Assembly (NCBI RefSeq): GCF_004768785.1
Contig: NZ_SRMQ01000006.1
Coordinates: 1 to 64,000 of the forward strand
Length of the DNA: 64,000 nt
Direction of reading: 5' to 3'
DNA from: Caproiciproducens galactitolivorans
GTDB lineage: Bacteria > Bacillota > Clostridia > Oscillospirales > Acutalibacteraceae
Part shown: positions 31,972 to 40,198 of the stretch, piece by piece
Numbering within the stretch: position 1 is the stretch's first letter
How the letters are laid out: every line of letters begins with the position of its first letter
Made by a program: the position numbers and the translations under genes
The notes under the pieces: generated by a model
The model's input: the letters and a program-made list of their open reading frames with translations, nothing else
Database searches by the model: none
What the model was told of the DNA's origin: nothing

Positions 31972-32496
31972 TCAAGACAAAAATATTTTTCTTTTTTCCC
32001 CAATCTTTTGCAGGGCAGCCACCAAAGGCAGCCCCAGAAAAAAGCATATTACCAGTTCTCCCGCGCCAACGGTAAGCGCGGCGCTCCAAAAGCCTGCCCA
32101 AGATAAGCCCTTGGGGGAAAACACCGCAATTTCCAACCCGATGACCACCGCGTTAAACAGGACGGGGGGCAGCGGCGCCAGAAAGGGTATGTTTTTCACG
32201 CGGACATTCCGCAATTGGCGGGTTGCAATGGCCGCCAAAAGGGTGGCCATTGTGCCAAATATCATGTCGACCGCGCCGTACCCGCTCCAGATGTTTGAAA
32301 GCAGGCATCCGACCGCAAGCCCGGGAATAGCTGCCGGGGTAAATACCGGCAAAAGGGTAAGTGCTTCGGAAAAACGGAATTGGACAGGGCCGTAAGCAAG
32401 GTTCGCCATCGCTGCCAGCAAGGTCAGCACCGTGTAAATCGCGGCGATCATTGCACCCTGCACCAAATACTGTAAGTGCTGTGCATTTTTTCTCAT
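31972..32496 (-). CDS. queT: QueT-family queuosine precursor transporter (ECF substrate-binding component)
   Basis: 174 aa with five to six membrane helices. The N-terminal region contains AAIYTVLTLLAAMANLAYG and FRFSEALTLLPVFTPAAIPG, which matches the QueT family. It should bind a queuosine precursor (preQ0 or preQ1) and pass it to a shared ECF energy module encoded elsewhere. A preQ1-I type aptamer directly upstream supports the substrate. The SD at 32507-32511 lies 10 nt before ATG 32496. Confidence 0.9.
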   Translation of the reverse strand: MRKNAQHLQYLVQGAMIAAIYTVLTLLAAMANLAYGPVQFRFSEALTLLPVFTPAAIPGLAVGCLLSNIWSGYGAVDMIFGTMATLLAAIATRQLRNVRVKNIPFLAPLPPVLFNAVVIGLEIAVFSPKGLSWAGFWSAALTVGAGELVICFFLGLPLVAALQKIGEKRKIFLS

Positions 32497-32506
32497 GTTT
32501 TCTGAG

Positions 32507-32548
32507 CCTCCGTAGTTTTGTTTAAGGTCAGGATGTTGCGACTGACCG
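32507..32548 (-). promoter_or_regulatory. preQ1-I riboswitch overlapping the queT ribosome site
   Basis: Read on the minus strand, GGTCAG and CTGACC form the 6-bp P1 stem around loop TCGCAACATC. The tail TTAAACAAAACTACGGAGG follows. TCGCA in the loop and AAACAAAAC in the tail are the hallmarks of the small preQ1-I pseudoknot, close to the Thermoanaerobacter tengcongensis aptamer. The tail ends in the Shine-Dalgarno GGAGG (32507-32511). Ligand binding should therefore hide the ribosome site and shut down translation of queT. Confidence 0.85.
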
Positions 32549-32569
32549 TGCCGTTACCGACAATACATT

Positions 32570-32598
32570 ACAATACTACAAATATAATAAAAAAGCAA
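32570..32598 (-). promoter_or_regulatory. Probable promoter of queT-trkH
   Basis: On the minus strand TTGCTT (32593-32598), 17 bp, TATTGT (32570-32575). The start would fall near 32563, just before the aptamer. The -35 overlaps the end of the upstream terminator. Confidence 0.45.
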
Positions 32599-32645
32599 CC
32601 GGAATCGGTATCCATTTTGATTGAATACCCCGGCATTCCGGTTGT
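32586..32645 (-). terminator. Terminator of the HlyC/CNNM gene
   Basis: On the minus strand CAACCGGAAT pairs with ATTCCGGTTG across a loop of about 30 nt with some internal pairing, followed by CTTTTTTATT. Confidence 0.7.
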
Positions 32646-32667
32646 ATTTCTATTCTTTTGCGTTGTT

Positions 32668-34053
32668 TTATCCGGTTTGCTCCGGTTCCGGCAGTTTTTC
32701 AATCAAAATCTTGGAGATTCTGCGTTCTTCAACCTCTTGAACCGTGAGCATCAGATTTTCGATCTGTACGCAAGGGTGTTCGCCCGGCTTGGGGATTCGG
32801 CCAAGCATTTCCACCACAAGACCCGCGATGGTGTCGTAGTCGCCCTCCGGCAGTTCCACACCGACCAGGTCGGAAATTTCATAAATGGAAGTGCCACCGT
32901 CAACGGTGAATTTATTTTCATCCACTTTATGTATTTCCTCTTCCTCGTGGTCATATTCATCCTGAATGTTGCCAACAATCGATTCCAGCATATCCTCCAT
33001 GGTGACGATACCTTCGGTACCGCCGTATTCGTCCACGATAATCGCAATTTGCGTCCGGTTCTCGGTCATCTCGGCGAAAAGCTGGCTGCAGTGCTTGCTT
33101 TCCGGCACAAAATAGGCCGGGCGCATCAGGTCGGTGATTTTTATATCCGGCTCCAGCGGGCTGCCGACAAACTGGAGCAGATCCTTCACATAGATGACGC
33201 CGAGCACTTCGTCCAGATCCTCATGGTAAACCGGGATACGGGAATGTCCCTTTTCCATAGACAGCTTCACTACATCCTGGATCGTGGCGGTGTCCTCGAC
33301 CGCATCCACCTCGGTGCGGTGCGTCATGACCTCGCTTGCCGTAATATCGCTGAAATCGAAAATATTGGAAATCATGTCCTTGGCGGTTTCGCCAATCACG
33401 CCCCGTTCCTCGCCGGCGTCCACCATCATCAGGATTTCTTCCTCGGTGACGGTCTGCTCGGAAGCGTTGGGGTCAACGCCAAGCAGCTTTAAAACCACGT
33501 TGGTTGAAAAAGATAAGAAGGCGATAAACGGTTTAAACACCGTTGAGGTGCCCTGCAGGATTCCGACGAACCGGAAGGAAAGCTGTTCCGCGCGCTGCAT
33601 GGCGATTTTTTTCGGGACCAATTCACCCAAAACCAGCGAGAAATATGAGAGGAGCAAGGTGATCAGTACGGTGGATACTCCGTAAATAAGGCTTTGGGAA
33701 GCGGGCAGGAATGAAAGAGCGTCCGCAAGGTTCCCGGCAAAGCTTTGGGAAGCGGAAGCGGAGCTTAAGAAGCCGCTCAGCGTAACGCCGACCTGAATCG
33801 TGGCGAGAAAGCGGCTGGAGTTTTCCGTCAGCTTCATAATTTGGGCGGCTTTTTTATTTCCATCCTCCGCCATTTTCCGGATCTTATTATCATTTAAAGT
33901 GATGACGGCGATTTCGCTCGCGGAAAAAAACGCGTTGGTTAAAATCAGCAAAAGCAAAATCAGGATGGAAACAAACGGGCTTGGCTGCTGCTCCACAGCA
34001 GCAGGAAGTACGCTTAAAAAATGAAAAAAAGAGCCGTCAGGTTCAGGAGACAT
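32668..34053 (-). CDS. CNNM/HlyC-CorC family membrane protein
   Basis: 461 aa. The N-terminal DUF21 membrane domain (about residues 25-210, with the signature NAFFSASEIAVITLN) is followed by two CBS repeats (SRIPVYHEDLDEVLGVIYVKDLL and IAIIVDEYGGTEGIVTMEDML). A C-terminal CorC_HlyC domain comes last. Often called hemolysin III-like, but the family is linked to Mg2+ or Co2+ export and homeostasis. ATG follows AAAGGGG. Monocistronic, with its own promoter and terminator. Confidence 0.88.
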   Translation of the reverse strand: MSPEPDGSFFHFLSVLPAAVEQQPSPFVSILILLLLILTNAFFSASEIAVITLNDNKIRKMAEDGNKKAAQIMKLTENSSRFLATIQVGVTLSGFLSSASASQSFAGNLADALSFLPASQSLIYGVSTVLITLLLSYFSLVLGELVPKKIAMQRAEQLSFRFVGILQGTSTVFKPFIAFLSFSTNVVLKLLGVDPNASEQTVTEEEILMMVDAGEERGVIGETAKDMISNIFDFSDITASEVMTHRTEVDAVEDTATIQDVVKLSMEKGHSRIPVYHEDLDEVLGVIYVKDLLQFVGSPLEPDIKITDLMRPAYFVPESKHCSQLFAEMTENRTQIAIIVDEYGGTEGIVTMEDMLESIVGNIQDEYDHEEEEIHKVDENKFTVDGGTSIYEISDLVGVELPEGDYDTIAGLVVEMLGRIPKPGEHPCVQIENLMLTVQEVEERRISKILIEKLPEPEQTG

Positions 34054-34092
34054 TCAGTTTTCCCCTTTCAGAAATGAAATTATTTAACATTT

Positions 34093-34122
34093 ATTCTATC
34101 GTATTTTTAGTGGAAATGTCAA
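34093..34122 (-). promoter_or_regulatory. Promoter of the HlyC/CNNM gene
   Basis: On the minus strand TTGACA (34117-34122), 18 bp, TAGAAT (34093-34098), 40 bp before the ATG. Confidence 0.7.
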
Positions 34123-34129
34123 TCAGCCG

Positions 34130-34222
34130 GAAAAGGGCTTGCGCCCTGTGCGCGCGAGCATGCCAAAGCCACAACGACGTGGCTGCTGAAAGCCGCTTTA
34201 CAGGGGTGCCAGCGCCCCCAAA
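34130..34222. other. GC-rich structured segment in the intergenic region before PFOR
   Basis: This AT-rich 334-bp gap contains an insert-like block with three short hairpins in a row: AGGGC-TTG-CGCCCT, AGCCAC-AACGAC-GTGGCT and GGGGTG-CCA-GCGCCCC. No open frame with a start fits it. I cannot name it. It could be a small RNA or a miniature mobile remnant. Confidence 0.35.
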
Positions 34223-34286
34223 ACAGTAGATTTTCGTAAACTTATTTAAGAGGATGTAAATTCTACCGGGTTTTAAGGAAATATTC

Positions 34287-34315
34287 TTTACATATCCTAA
34301 GAAAGATGATAAAAT
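34287..34315 (+). promoter_or_regulatory. Promoter of the PFOR gene
   Basis: TTTACA (34287-34292), 17 bp, TAAAAT (34310-34315). The start should be near 34322, giving a leader of about 66 nt with a short GGTAC/GTACC hairpin before the ribosome site AAAGGAGG. Confidence 0.7.
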
Positions 34316-34387
34316 TTAGACAAGGTACGCGTATTTGGCCTGTACCGTGGTAAATAGATTATCCTTAAAGGAGGAAAATAAAAAGAA

Positions 34388-37300
34388 ATGGATTCAAGAA
34401 AGATGAAAACTATGGATGGCAACAACGCCGCCGCGCACGTTTCGTACGCATTTACGGATGTTGCAGCCATCTACCCGATCACCCCGTCTTCTGTTATGGC
34501 TGACGAAACAGATAAGTATGCGGCGGCCGGCAGAAAAAATCTTTTCGGTAGAGAAGTTAAGGTTACCGAAATGCAGTCCGAAGCCGGTGCGGCTGGCGCT
34601 GTGCACGGTTCGCTTGCGGCCGGTGCGCTGACAACAACCTATACCGCTTCCCAGGGTCTTCTTCTGATGATCCCCAACATGTATAAGATGGCGGGCGAAT
34701 TCCTGCCGAGCGTTATCCACTGCTCCGCACGTTCCCTGTCAACCCATGCTCTTTGCATTTTTGGCGATCATTCCGACGTTTATGCATGCCGCCAGACCGG
34801 TTATGCAATGCTTTGCTCTAACAGCCCGCAGGAAGTAATGGATCTGGGTGCAGTTGCCCACCTTTCTGCAATTAAAGGCCGTGTGCCTTTCCTGCATTTC
34901 TTTGATGGTTTCCGCACCTCTCACGAGGTTCAGAAAATCCACATGTGGGATTACGCCGATTTGGGCGAGCTCCTTGACTGGGACGCCGTTGAAGCCTTCC
35001 GCCGCCATGCAATGAACCCAGAGCACCCGGTAATCCGCGGTACGGCCCAGAACGACGATATGTTCTTCCAGGCAAGCGAGGCAGGAAACGAGCAGTACAA
35101 TAAACTGCCGGAAGTCGTTGTGGACTATATGAACAAGATCAATGCAAAGATCGGCAGCGATTACAAGCCGTTCAACTACTACGGTGCTCCGGATGCGGAG
35201 AGGGTTATCATTGCCATGGGTTCTGTCTGTGAAACAGGGGAAGAGGTTGTTGATTACCTGAACGCGGCGGGTGACAAGGTCGGACTTGTGAAAGTAAGAC
35301 TGTACAGGCCTTTTGTTGCAAAATATCTGCTTGATGTTTTACCGAAGACTGTTAAGAAGATTTCCGTACTCGACAGAACTAGAGAGCCGGGTTCCATTGG
35401 CGAGCCTCTGTATCTGGACGTTCTCGCAGCCCTTAGCGGCACCGAATTCGGTACTGTTCCGGTTTACACCGGTCGTTACGGCCTTGGCTCCAAGGATACA
35501 ACCCCGGGTCAGCTTGTTGCCGTATACCGCAACATGGAAAGCGACACGCCGAAGAAGCGCTTCACAATCGGCATTGTCGATGACGTTACGCATCTTTCCC
35601 TCGAAGTTAAGGAAAATCCAGATACCACTCCGAAAGGCACACATTCCTGCAAATTCTGGGGCCTTGGCGCCGACGGCACCGTTGGTGCAAACAAGAACTC
35701 CATTAAGATTATTGGCGACCATACGGATATGTATGCACAGGGTTACTTCGCCTATGATTCTAAGAAATCCGGCGGCTTGACCGTTTCCCACCTGCGCTTT
35801 GGGGACAAGCCGATCAAGTCCACCTACTATATCAGCCAAGCGGACTTCGTTGCCTGCCATAAGCCTTCCTACGTATATGAGTACGATATGGTTCAGGATC
35901 TGAAGAAGGGCGGCAGCTTCCTTTTGAACTGCCAGTGGGATCTCGAAGAACTGGACAAGAGGCTGCCGGCGAAAATGAAGAGATATATCGCGGAAAACGA
36001 TATCAACTTCTACACCATCGACGGTATTAAGCTTGGTAAGGAAATCGGTCTGGGCGGCCGCATCAACACCATCCTCCAGTCCGCTTTCTTTAAGATTGCA
36101 AACATTATTCCTTCCGATAAGGCTATTCAGTACATGAAGGATGCGGCTCTGCATTCTTATGCTAAGAAGGGCCAGAAGGTTGTCGAGATGAACTACGCTG
36201 CAATTGAGCGCGGCGCAACCGACTTTGTTAAGGTACAGGTTCCGGAATCCTGGAAGAACTGCACCGACGGCACAGAGGAAAAGAAGGTTACCGAAGGCAG
36301 GAAGGAAACAGTTGAGTATGTAAACAACATCATGAATCCTGCGAATAAATACAAGGGCAACCAGCTTCCTGTTTCCGCGTTCCTCAAAATGGCTGACGGT
36401 ACGGTTCCGTCCGGCTCGGCTGCTTATGAGAAGCGCGGCATCGCAATCGACGTTCCGGAATGGATTCCGGAAAACTGCATCCAGTGTAACTTCTGCTCTT
36501 ATGTTTGCCCGCATTCCGTTATCCGCCCTGTCGCAATGACACAGGCCGAAGCCGACGCGGCACCGAAGAGCCAGAAGTACAAGGACATGACCGGCATCCC
36601 CGGCATGAAGTTCGGTATCACGGTTTCCACCTTCGACTGCACGGGCTGCGGCTCCTGCGCAAGCGTCTGCCCGGGAACAAAGGGCAACAAGGCGCTCGTT
36701 ATGAAGCCGATCGATTCCCAGACTGCAAGCCAGGAGGGCTTCAACTACGGTCTTACGCTCAGCGAGAAACCGGAAGTTGCACAAAAGTTCAAGGAGACAA
36801 CTGTAAAGGGCAGCCAGTTCAAACAGCCGTTGCTTGAGTTCTCCGGCGCATGTGCGGGCTGCGGTGAAACTCCTTACGCAAAGCTGATCACCCAGCTCTT
36901 CGGCGACAGAATGTATATTGCCAACGCAACGGGCTGCTCCTCCATCTGGGGCGCTTCCGCACCGGCAACTCCTTACACCGTTAACAAGAAGGGATTCGGT
37001 CCCGCGTGGAACAACTCCCTGTTTGAAGACAACGCAGAGTTTGGCTACGGCATGGCGCTCGCTCAGAACGCAATCCGAGGCAGACTTGCGGAATATGTTG
37101 AGAAGATCGAAGCTTCCGACAATGCTTCCGCTTCCTTGAAAGAAGCTTGCAGGAACTACCTTGCAACCGCACAGGACAGCGGCGCAAACCGCCCGGCTAC
37201 CGATGCGCTGATTGCACAGCTTGAAGAAGCGGCAAAGGGCAGCGACGAAGTTGCCGAGCTTGCGAAGAAGACCTTGAAGGATAAGGACTTCCTCGCCAAG

Positions 37301-37951
37301 AAGTCCATGTGGATCTTCGGCGGCGACGGTTGGGCTTATGATATCGGCTTCGGCGGCCTTGACCATGTTCTTGCTTCCGGCGAGAATGTCAATGTCTTCG
37401 TCTTCGATACCGAAGTGTATTCCAATACGGGCGGACAGGCTTCCAAGTCCACCCCGATCGGTTCCGTTGCACAGTTTGCCGCAACCGGTAAGGGAACAAA
37501 GAAGAAGGATCTTCCGGCAATTGCAATGAGCTACGGCTACGTATATGTTGCCCATGTTGCTATGGGTGCCGATATGAACCAGTGCATCAAGGCGATTACA
37601 GAAGCGGAAAGCTACAACGGCCCGTCCCTCATTATCGGGTATGCACCGTGCATTAACCACGGTATTAAGGGCGGCATGAGCATTGCTCAGCTTGAGGAGA
37701 AGAAGGCGGTTGAGGCCGGCTACTGGACCAACTTCCGTTACGATCCTCGTCTTGCGGAGCAGGGCAAGAATCCGTTCCAGCTCGACAGTAAGGCTCCGAC
37801 AGCCAGCTATCGTGACTTCATCATGGGTGAAGTTCGTTACAACGCACTTACCCGCGCATTCCCAGAGCGCGCAGAGGCTCTGTTCCAGAAGGCCGAAAAG
37901 ATTGCGGCCGAGAATTACGAGCATCTCGTGAAACTCTCCAAGATGGAATAA
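34388..37951 (+). CDS. nifJ: Pyruvate:ferredoxin (flavodoxin) oxidoreductase
   Basis: 1187 aa, the usual length of the single-chain homodimeric enzyme. Order of domains: pyrimidine-binding domain I (YPITPSSVMADETDKYA), domain II, gamma-type domain III, then two [4Fe-4S] ferredoxin motifs (CIQCNFCSYVCPH and CTGCGSCASVCPG), then the thiamine diphosphate domain (CAGCGETPYAKL, GGDGWAYDIGFGG) with NTGGQASKSTP. It converts pyruvate and CoA to acetyl-CoA, CO2 and reduced ferredoxin, the central step of anaerobic sugar fermentation. Codon use looks more biased than its neighbours, as in highly expressed genes. Monocistronic. Confidence 0.96.
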   Translation: MDSRKMKTMDGNNAAAHVSYAFTDVAAIYPITPSSVMADETDKYAAAGRKNLFGREVKVTEMQSEAGAAGAVHGSLAAGALTTTYTASQGLLLMIPNMYKMAGEFLPSVIHCSARSLSTHALCIFGDHSDVYACRQTGYAMLCSNSPQEVMDLGAVAHLSAIKGRVPFLHFFDGFRTSHEVQKIHMWDYADLGELLDWDAVEAFRRHAMNPEHPVIRGTAQNDDMFFQASEAGNEQYNKLPEVVVDYMNKINAKIGSDYKPFNYYGAPDAERVIIAMGSVCETGEEVVDYLNAAGDKVGLVKVRLYRPFVAKYLLDVLPKTVKKISVLDRTREPGSIGEPLYLDVLAALSGTEFGTVPVYTGRYGLGSKDTTPGQLVAVYRNMESDTPKKRFTIGIVDDVTHLSLEVKENPDTTPKGTHSCKFWGLGADGTVGANKNSIKIIGDHTDMYAQGYFAYDSKKSGGLTVSHLRFGDKPIKSTYYISQADFVACHKPSYVYEYDMVQDLKKGGSFLLNCQWDLEELDKRLPAKMKRYIAENDINFYTIDGIKLGKEIGLGGRINTILQSAFFKIANIIPSDKAIQYMKDAALHSYAKKGQKVVEMNYAAIERGATDFVKVQVPESWKNCTDGTEEKKVTEGRKETVEYVNNIMNPANKYKGNQLPVSAFLKMADGTVPSGSAAYEKRGIAIDVPEWIPENCIQCNFCSYVCPHSVIRPVAMTQAEADAAPKSQKYKDMTGIPGMKFGITVSTFDCTGCGSCASVCPGTKGNKALVMKPIDSQTASQEGFNYGLTLSEKPEVAQKFKETTVKGSQFKQPLLEFSGACAGCGETPYAKLITQLFGDRMYIANATGCSSIWGASAPATPYTVNKKGFGPAWNNSLFEDNAEFGYGMALAQNAIRGRLAEYVEKIEASDNASASLKEACRNYLATAQDSGANRPATDALIAQLEEAAKGSDEVAELAKKTLKDKDFLAKKSMWIFGGDGWAYDIGFGGLDHVLASGENVNVFVFDTEVYSNTGGQASKSTPIGSVAQFAATGKGTKKKDLPAIAMSYGYVYVAHVAMGADMNQCIKAITEAESYNGPSLIIGYAPCINHGIKGGMSIAQLEEKKAVEAGYWTNFRYDPRLAEQGKNPFQLDSKAPTASYRDFIMGEVRYNALTRAFPERAEALFQKAEKIAAENYEHLVKLSKME

Positions 37952-37965
37952 TCTATTTACCGTTG

Positions 37966-38004
37966 AAAGGGCCCCGCACAAGTGTACTGTGCGGGGCCCT
38001 TTTT
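37966..38004 (+). terminator. Terminator of the PFOR gene
   Basis: AAAGGGCCCCGCACA with an 8-nt loop and GTGCGGGGCCCTTTTT, a very strong stem with a T-run. Confidence 0.92.
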
Positions 38005-38046
38005 GTTTGCATATTTCAGATAATAAGGAGGAAGAAGGACACTAGT

Positions 38047-38571
38047 TTAAAACTCGATCCCCTTTCGTGCGGGAATTCCACGGTCGTAGGGATGCTTTAT
38101 TTTCCGGATTTCCGAAACATAGTCGGCAAGCTCCAGAACCTCCGGCTCCGGGTCGCGTCCCGTAAGAACAAGCTCCAGGTTTTGGGGCTTGTTTTTTATA
38201 AGGTCGATCAGCAAGCTTTTGTCAAGCAGGCCGCAGTTGACGGCACCGAAGACCTCGTCGAGGATGAAAACGTCATATTCCCCCGCGTGAACGGCGGAAG
38301 CCGCGCGGTGGAACTGTCCCGCGCAAAGAGCCGCAGTTTCCTCCAATTCCTGTTTGGTCATTTGAAAAGTGAATTTTATGCGGTCCAGGGAGGGAAGGAT
38401 ATGGAAATCCTTCAGATCCCGGAGCACGTTCAGCTCGCCGGAGGTGGTTCCTTTTAAAAATTGGACCATCAAAACCCGCTTCCCGCTGCCGCAGGCGCGG
38501 ATCCCAAGGCCGACCGCCGCGGTGGTTTTGCCCTTCCCGTCGCCGCAGTATATATGGACAAGTCCGTTCAT
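38047..38571 (-). CDS. cobO: Corrinoid adenosyltransferase (CobO/BtuR family)
   Basis: 174 aa. P-loop CGDGKGKTTAAVG near the N-terminus, then RVLMVQFLKG and FILDEVFGAV. It transfers the adenosyl group of ATP to cobalt in corrinoids, giving adenosylcobalamin or its precursor. ATG 38571 follows GGAGGAATCAC, and the longer frame has no site. It stands alone; no other cobalamin genes are in the window, so it may serve salvage. Confidence 0.9.
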   Translation of the reverse strand: MNGLVHIYCGDGKGKTTAAVGLGIRACGSGKRVLMVQFLKGTTSGELNVLRDLKDFHILPSLDRIKFTFQMTKQELEETAALCAGQFHRAASAVHAGEYDVFILDEVFGAVNCGLLDKSLLIDLIKNKPQNLELVLTGRDPEPEVLELADYVSEIRKIKHPYDRGIPARKGIEF

Positions 38572-38749
38572 GTGATTCCTCCTTTGCGTTTCTTTGCTGG
38601 CAATGTTCATATTTTGGACAAACAGCCTTTACATATTTTTTGAAAAATAATCATAAAAATATAAACTAATTGTCACATCGTTTTCACATTGAAACGGCAT
38701 AATAACAACCATAGAAGCAATTAAGAACAATTTGAGAGGAGCTGGTACA

Positions 38750-40126
38750 ATGTATCATCCGTTTGAAGATAAAGACCGGACAAATCAGAATACATGGGAT
38801 ACGGGCTACACCAATTCGGGACAGACCCAGTGGCAGGGCGATTATTACCACTATAGTAAACCGAAGGAGCCGACATCCTACAGTTGGCAGTCGCCCGCGC
38901 CAAAACCGCCTTTTTATCAGGAACAGAAAACAAAAAAATTCGGTGGGAAGAAAACCTTTTTAAAAGTTGTGGCAGGAGTCCTCTGCTGTATGATGATCTC
39001 AGTCGGCTCCATTGCAGGCTTTACAGCGCTGGTCAATAATGGCTATATCAAGCTTGGAACATCCAGTACTTCCACAAGCGCACCAGCGTTTACCGTAAAT
39101 AGAGTCGTGAACAGCACGACCAATACAGCGACAGCCGGCGAGCTGACAAAACAGCAGATTGCGCAAAAGGTCATTCCCTCCGTTGTCTGTATCCAGAATT
39201 ATCAGATTACCCAGAGCACCCGCTATACAATCGGCGGAACAACCGAGAGAAACGGCACGAAAAGCAGCGAGGATGATGACACGGTAAGCCCCGCCAGCGA
39301 AGGCTCCGGGATTATTACAACGAGCGATGGTTATATTATAACAAACGCGCACGTTGTGGATGGCGCTTCCTCCCTGAAAGTGATTTTATCAAACGGCACG
39401 AAATACGAGGCGAAGCTGATCGGCAGCGACAGCGTAACCGACCTTGCCGTAATCAAAATAGATGCCACGGGCCTTACGCCGGCGGAGTTCGGTTCTTCGG
39501 ATGACCTAAAGGTTGCGGATACCGTTATGGCAATCGGCAACCCGGGCGGCATGGAGTTCAACTCCAGCGTAACCGTAGGCTATGTTTCCGCGCTGAACCG
39601 TGAAATTACCAATTCGGAAACCGGCTATACCATGAAATGCATCCAGACCGACGCGGCAATTAACCCGGGTAACTCCGGCGGTGCGCTGGTCAACATGTAC
39701 GGCCAGGTCGTTGGCATCAACTCATCCAAAATCGTGGCGAGCGGCTACGAAGGGCTTGGCTTTGCGATTCCGGTCAACGAGGCGCAGCCCATTATCAGCG
39801 ACTTAAAGCAGTACGGATACGTGAAGGATCGCGCGGTGCTGGGGATTTCCGGAAAGTTCATCGATTCCATGACTTCGCGGTTCTATAACCTGCCCGTGGG
39901 CATGTACGTTAGCTCGGTGAGCAGTCAGAACGTTACGGCCGCAGGGATTAATAAGGGCGATGTAATCACAAAGATCGACGGCAAGGATGTAAACAGCCAG
40001 AATGTGATAACCAGTGTGATCAGCACAAAGAAGCCCGGGGATACGGTTACGTTGAACGTGACAAATTCCCTGACAGGGGAAAGCTTTACCGCCAAAGTGA
40101 AGCTGTCCCAGGCAACCGGAAAATAA
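38750..40126 (+). CDS. HtrA/DegP-type serine protease with PDZ domain
   Basis: 458 aa. A hydrophilic, low-complexity cytoplasmic N-terminus of about 65 residues precedes one membrane segment (FLKVVAGVLCCMMISVGSIA). The extracellular S1C protease domain has catalytic His in TNAHVVDG, Asp in SVTDLAVIKID and Ser in NPGNSGGALV. One C-terminal PDZ domain is present (GMYVSSVSSQNVTAAGINKGD). It should degrade misfolded exported proteins. ATG 38750 follows GAGAGGAG. Upstream 38572-38749 is AT-rich without a clear consensus promoter. Confidence 0.92.
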   Translation: MYHPFEDKDRTNQNTWDTGYTNSGQTQWQGDYYHYSKPKEPTSYSWQSPAPKPPFYQEQKTKKFGGKKTFLKVVAGVLCCMMISVGSIAGFTALVNNGYIKLGTSSTSTSAPAFTVNRVVNSTTNTATAGELTKQQIAQKVIPSVVCIQNYQITQSTRYTIGGTTERNGTKSSEDDDTVSPASEGSGIITTSDGYIITNAHVVDGASSLKVILSNGTKYEAKLIGSDSVTDLAVIKIDATGLTPAEFGSSDDLKVADTVMAIGNPGGMEFNSSVTVGYVSALNREITNSETGYTMKCIQTDAAINPGNSGGALVNMYGQVVGINSSKIVASGYEGLGFAIPVNEAQPIISDLKQYGYVKDRAVLGISGKFIDSMTSRFYNLPVGMYVSSVSSQNVTAAGINKGDVITKIDGKDVNSQNVITSVISTKKPGDTVTLNVTNSLTGESFTAKVKLSQATGK

Positions 40127-40165
40127 CGTACTAGGAACTTTTTCATAAATTCTCCCTTCTTTTGC

Positions 40166-40198
40166 AAAACAGCGGAACCGAAAGGTTTCGCTGTTTTT
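40166..40198. terminator. Bidirectional terminator between htrA and the serine hydrolase
   Basis: AAAACAGCGGAACC pairs with GGTTTCGCTGTTTT across GAAA, with A and T runs for both directions. It ends just at the stop of the minus-strand gene. Confidence 0.85.

Noticed and set aside
35339-37981. Very long minus-strand open frame (880 codons) opposite the PFOR gene
   Set aside because: It is the antisense of a highly biased, strongly conserved coding gene. The translation is Cys-, Arg- and Leu-rich without any family motif, and there is no ribosome site.
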